DNA from: an uncultured Eggerthellaceae bacterium
GTDB taxonomy: Bacteria > Actinomycetota > Coriobacteriia > Coriobacteriales > Eggerthellaceae
Assembly: GCA_934648845.1 (NCBI GenBank)
Contig: CAKUFS010000034.1
Location: 1 to 16,153 of the forward strand
Length of the DNA stretch: 16,153 nt
Reading direction: 5' to 3'
A model generated the notes under the pieces. The model saw nothing but the letters and a program-made list of their open reading frames with translations. It had not been told where the DNA came from and did no database searches. Positions 14,390 to 16,153 of this stretch are shown in pieces (within the stretch, counting starts at the first letter, position 1; each line of letters starts with the position of its first letter). Position numbers and translations under genes: made by a program.

Positions 14390-15823
14390 ATGAAGCTAAG
14401 TATGTCATTGCTGTCGTGGTATCTGCGGGACCAAAACCCCATTTGTTACATCCAAGACGATGGCCTGAGCATTAGAGGACTACGCTTCGTTATGGATGAT
14501 GTTGACGAAATCCATCCGGAGTATCTTTATTTTGGGAAAGGTTCCAGTTTTTTTGCTGACCAGCAATACGCCGACATGCATCTTTTAGTCAATCATCACA
14601 GCCTCATGTTCTTTGAGGGAGCCGACGTAAACACGCTTATGAACAGGATTCTTTCTGCCTTCGACTTCTTTAACAACTGGGAGTCAAGCTTGCTGGACGC
14701 TAGCGCCCGAAATGCTCCTCTGCAAGACTTTCTTGAATTGGCATCCCCTGTTTTTCAAAACCCCTCAGCTTTTCTTAGCATGGATATGACCTTTATTGCA
14801 GCAAGCGATATCACGGGGCACAAAGTTGACCCCCTTTGGCAAGACAATTGCGCCAAGAAGCCTAATGTTAACATGGAAATGTATCGCCCTTTCCTCAATG
14901 AAAACGGCGGGAAAATTAGTGACTTAACTGAAAAACCCCAGCTTGTCCAAAACGTGTACCGGGGCGGCAATCCAGTCATGATGTTATATCTTCGCCAAAA
15001 CGAAGATGTTGTTGGGTGCATGGCTATTTTGCAAGAAGACCAGCGTTTGACCGAGATGAATCGGCAGCTTGCGCCTATTTACGCCCGATATTGCCTTCGC
15101 GCCAAAGAAATCGTATCGGAGTCGGGTCCACTCCAGTCAGAGGCTATCCTTTTTCAGCGACTCCTGGAAAAGAGTCAGATCGGTGCAAAAAATATGCAGC
15201 GTCTTGAATCGGACCTTCCTTGCGCCCCCTGGAGACTTCTTGCCTTGAAGATAAGCGAGCGAGAAGATCAGCTTGCATCAAATGCCCTGCTCAAACACCT
15301 TAAACGACAATCTTATTTCTATTTTCCCCTCGAGCTTGAAGGAATTTGCTTTTGCCTTATCTCTAACAAGACCTTAACATGCCTTGACCTACCGCAAGAA
15401 TCAACCACAGCAGGCGCTTCGGTTCCCTTCGTTGACTTGCAATCGCTGCCCGTCCGCCGACAGCAAGCTGAATTTGCCTTGAAACAAGCGCAGGATGCCC
15501 AGGGAATTCACCTGTGCGAAGATTATGCCTGCGATTATCTTTTGGGGACGTTCCGACAATTAAAAACAACCGCGACGCTTTTACACCCGGCTTTGGAAAC
15601 GCTGGAACGCTACGATGATGAAAATCAAACCGAGCTCAGAGAGACCCTTCATGTATATCTGCAGCAGGAGCAAAACCAACTGAACGCAGCTCAGATCTTG
15701 CAAGTTCACCCTAATACGCTGCGCTATCGCCTAAGCCGCATACGCGAAATAGCGAACTTGACCCTTGAAGACCCCCAGGAGCTAAAGCACCTTCGTTTAT
15801 CTGACTGGCTGCAAATACCGTAG
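14390..15823 (+). CDS. PucR/CdaR-type transcriptional regulator
   Basis: Predicted DNA-binding regulator of the PucR family. Seen: the C-terminal PucR helix-turn-helix (about residues 415-473), ETLHVYLQQEQNQLNAAQIL followed by VHPNTLRYRLSRIREIANLT, with the typical sugar-diacid-recognition-type HTH_30 arrangement. The middle (about 110-245) may be a GAF-like sensor fold, judged only from pattern (ELASP, FLSMDMTFIAASD, VVGCMAIL). Residues 250-390 form the GGDEF-like CdaR region, by position. The start at 14390 has a perfect AGGAGG about six bases upstream. It is divergently transcribed from the MtaA-like gene, the common layout for a regulator and its target. Base use is visibly more AT-rich than in the housekeeping genes to the left, which hints at transfer of this pair. 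Ligand unknown. The PucR assignment is secure from the C terminus; the sensor is not. Confidence 0.87.
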   Translation: MKLSMSLLSWYLRDQNPICYIQDDGLSIRGLRFVMDDVDEIHPEYLYFGKGSSFFADQQYADMHLLVNHHSLMFFEGADVNTLMNRILSAFDFFNNWESSLLDASARNAPLQDFLELASPVFQNPSAFLSMDMTFIAASDITGHKVDPLWQDNCAKKPNVNMEMYRPFLNENGGKISDLTEKPQLVQNVYRGGNPVMMLYLRQNEDVVGCMAILQEDQRLTEMNRQLAPIYARYCLRAKEIVSESGPLQSEAILFQRLLEKSQIGAKNMQRLESDLPCAPWRLLALKISEREDQLASNALLKHLKRQSYFYFPLELEGICFCLISNKTLTCLDLPQESTTAGASVPFVDLQSLPVRRQQAEFALKQAQDAQGIHLCEDYACDYLLGTFRQLKTTATLLHPALETLERYDDENQTELRETLHVYLQQEQNQLNAAQILQVHPNTLRYRLSRIREIANLTLEDPQELKHLRLSDWLQIP

Positions 15824-15943
15824 AAGCCTAGGGGGCCGGCAAGACCACCCTTAGGGTCAAACAATCAATAAGGGTCATCTTGACTCCACGATTCGAGCAC
15901 AGGGTACCGAAAATCAAAAGTTTCGTTTTCCTCACGGCACTCA

Positions 15944-15952
15944 TGATAGAAT
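15944..15952 (+). promoter_or_regulatory. Extended -10 promoter element
   Basis: TGATAGAAT reads as TG-N-TAGAAT, five of six matches to the -10 with an extended TG. The -35 is poor at every spacing, as is typical for extended -10 promoters. Transcription would begin near 15959, only a few bases before the hairpin at 15964. Confidence 0.45.
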
Positions 15953-15963
15953 GAGTTTGAAGA

Positions 15964-16001
15964 GGGGCCTTGTACCGCCGTAGCGGTATGAGCCCCCTTT
16001 T
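15964..16001 (+). terminator. GC-rich terminator-like hairpin, possibly an attenuator or small RNA end
   Basis: Outer stem GGGGC (15964-15968) / GCCCC (15992-15996), an internal loop (CTTG opposite TGA), and inner stem TACCGC (15973-15978) / GCGGTA (15983-15988) with a CGTA loop. A CCTTTTCGTTTCTTT tract follows, which is T-rich on the plus strand only. It lies 140 bases after the regulator's stop, far for its own terminator, and just after a promoter-like element. Confidence 0.55.
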
Positions 16002-16153
16002 CGTTTCTTTGAATAGCTGGGCATACGGACATCTCGACTTCCCGAAGAGCATCTTGATTCCCGTATCGCAGTCTGTCCGTGCGAGTTAAGTTTTGCGGGG
16101 TAACTGCCAGAAATATTCTCTAGAAATAGGAGAAGAGAACCTTACTATTCTCT

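Larger units (their letters stand above)
15824..16153. other. Non-coding 330-bp tail of the window
   Basis: I see no credible gene. It holds a weak stem (ACCCTT 15847-15852 with AAGGGT 15870-15875), an extended -10 promoter-like element, a GC-rich hairpin, and a 7-bp inverted repeat ACGGACA (16025-16031) / TGTCCGT (16074-16080). An 8-base direct repeat, TATTCTCT, occurs twice in the last 45 bases, the second copy at the very edge. The layout suits the leader of a gene beyond the right edge, or a small RNA. Confidence 0.5.

Noticed and set aside
15964..16001. FMN-riboswitch-like string GCGGTATGAGCCC
   Set aside because: Only this short stretch resembles the FMN aptamer; the six-stem arrangement and the other conserved segments are missing, and the bases are accounted for by a simple hairpin.
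15828..16052. 74-codon minus-strand frame at the right end
   Set aside because: No ribosome binding site, no recognisable family, and it runs across a GC-rich hairpin and a promoter-like element of the other strand.

Overview
The window reads as part of the chromosome of an anaerobic, moderately GC-rich actinobacterium of the class Coriobacteriia, probably an Eggerthellaceae-like gut organism. This is inferred from gene content (a ~1,560-residue double activase/dehydratase-like fusion, an orphan MtaA-like URO-D methyltransferase, a PucR-type regulator, ABC-F/TrmL/site-2-protease/ScpAB/RluB in a row). I could not run a search; a clostridial anaerobe is the main alternative.

Region 1 (1-5448, minus strand) is a tight housekeeping operon read from right to left: ABC-F ATPase, TrmL tRNA methyltransferase, M50 site-2 protease, ScpA, ScpB and RluB. 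RluB is cut by the left edge. Gaps are 1 to about 46 bp and rluB probably overlaps scpB by 14 bp. The operon joins ribosome/tRNA/rRNA maintenance to chromosome condensation and intramembrane proteolysis. Region 2 (5449-5842) holds tRNA-Val(CAC) with its own -10-like element and a convincing minus-strand rho-independent terminator. Region 3 (5843-11738, minus) holds the giant two-ATPase activase/dehydratase-like protein and, upstream of it, trpS.

Region 4 (11739-12820, plus) starts with a leader containing a weak preQ1-I-like candidate. It is followed by queD (first committed step towards 7-deazaguanines/queuosine) and a small YkgJ-type cysteine-cluster protein whose stop codon lies inside a repeat. 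Region 5 (12814-13073) is non-coding and structured: two perfect 34-bp inverted copies of a self-complementary unit, 96 bp apart (a REPIN/MITE-like doublet), then a nested hairpin. Region 6 (13074-15823) is a divergent pair, an MtaA-like URO-D methyltransferase (minus) and a PucR-type regulator (plus). The 200-bp gap between them carries a perfect 12-bp palindrome. Region 7 (15824-16153) has no credible gene but contains an extended -10 followed closely by a GC-rich terminator-like hairpin.

The observations I would follow first are the inverted-repeat doublet that sets the end of the YkgJ gene, the URO-D/PucR pair with its palindrome, the queD leader, and the similar Ala/Gly/Ser-rich inserts in four unrelated housekeeping proteins. 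I did not find a clear new defence or mobile system.
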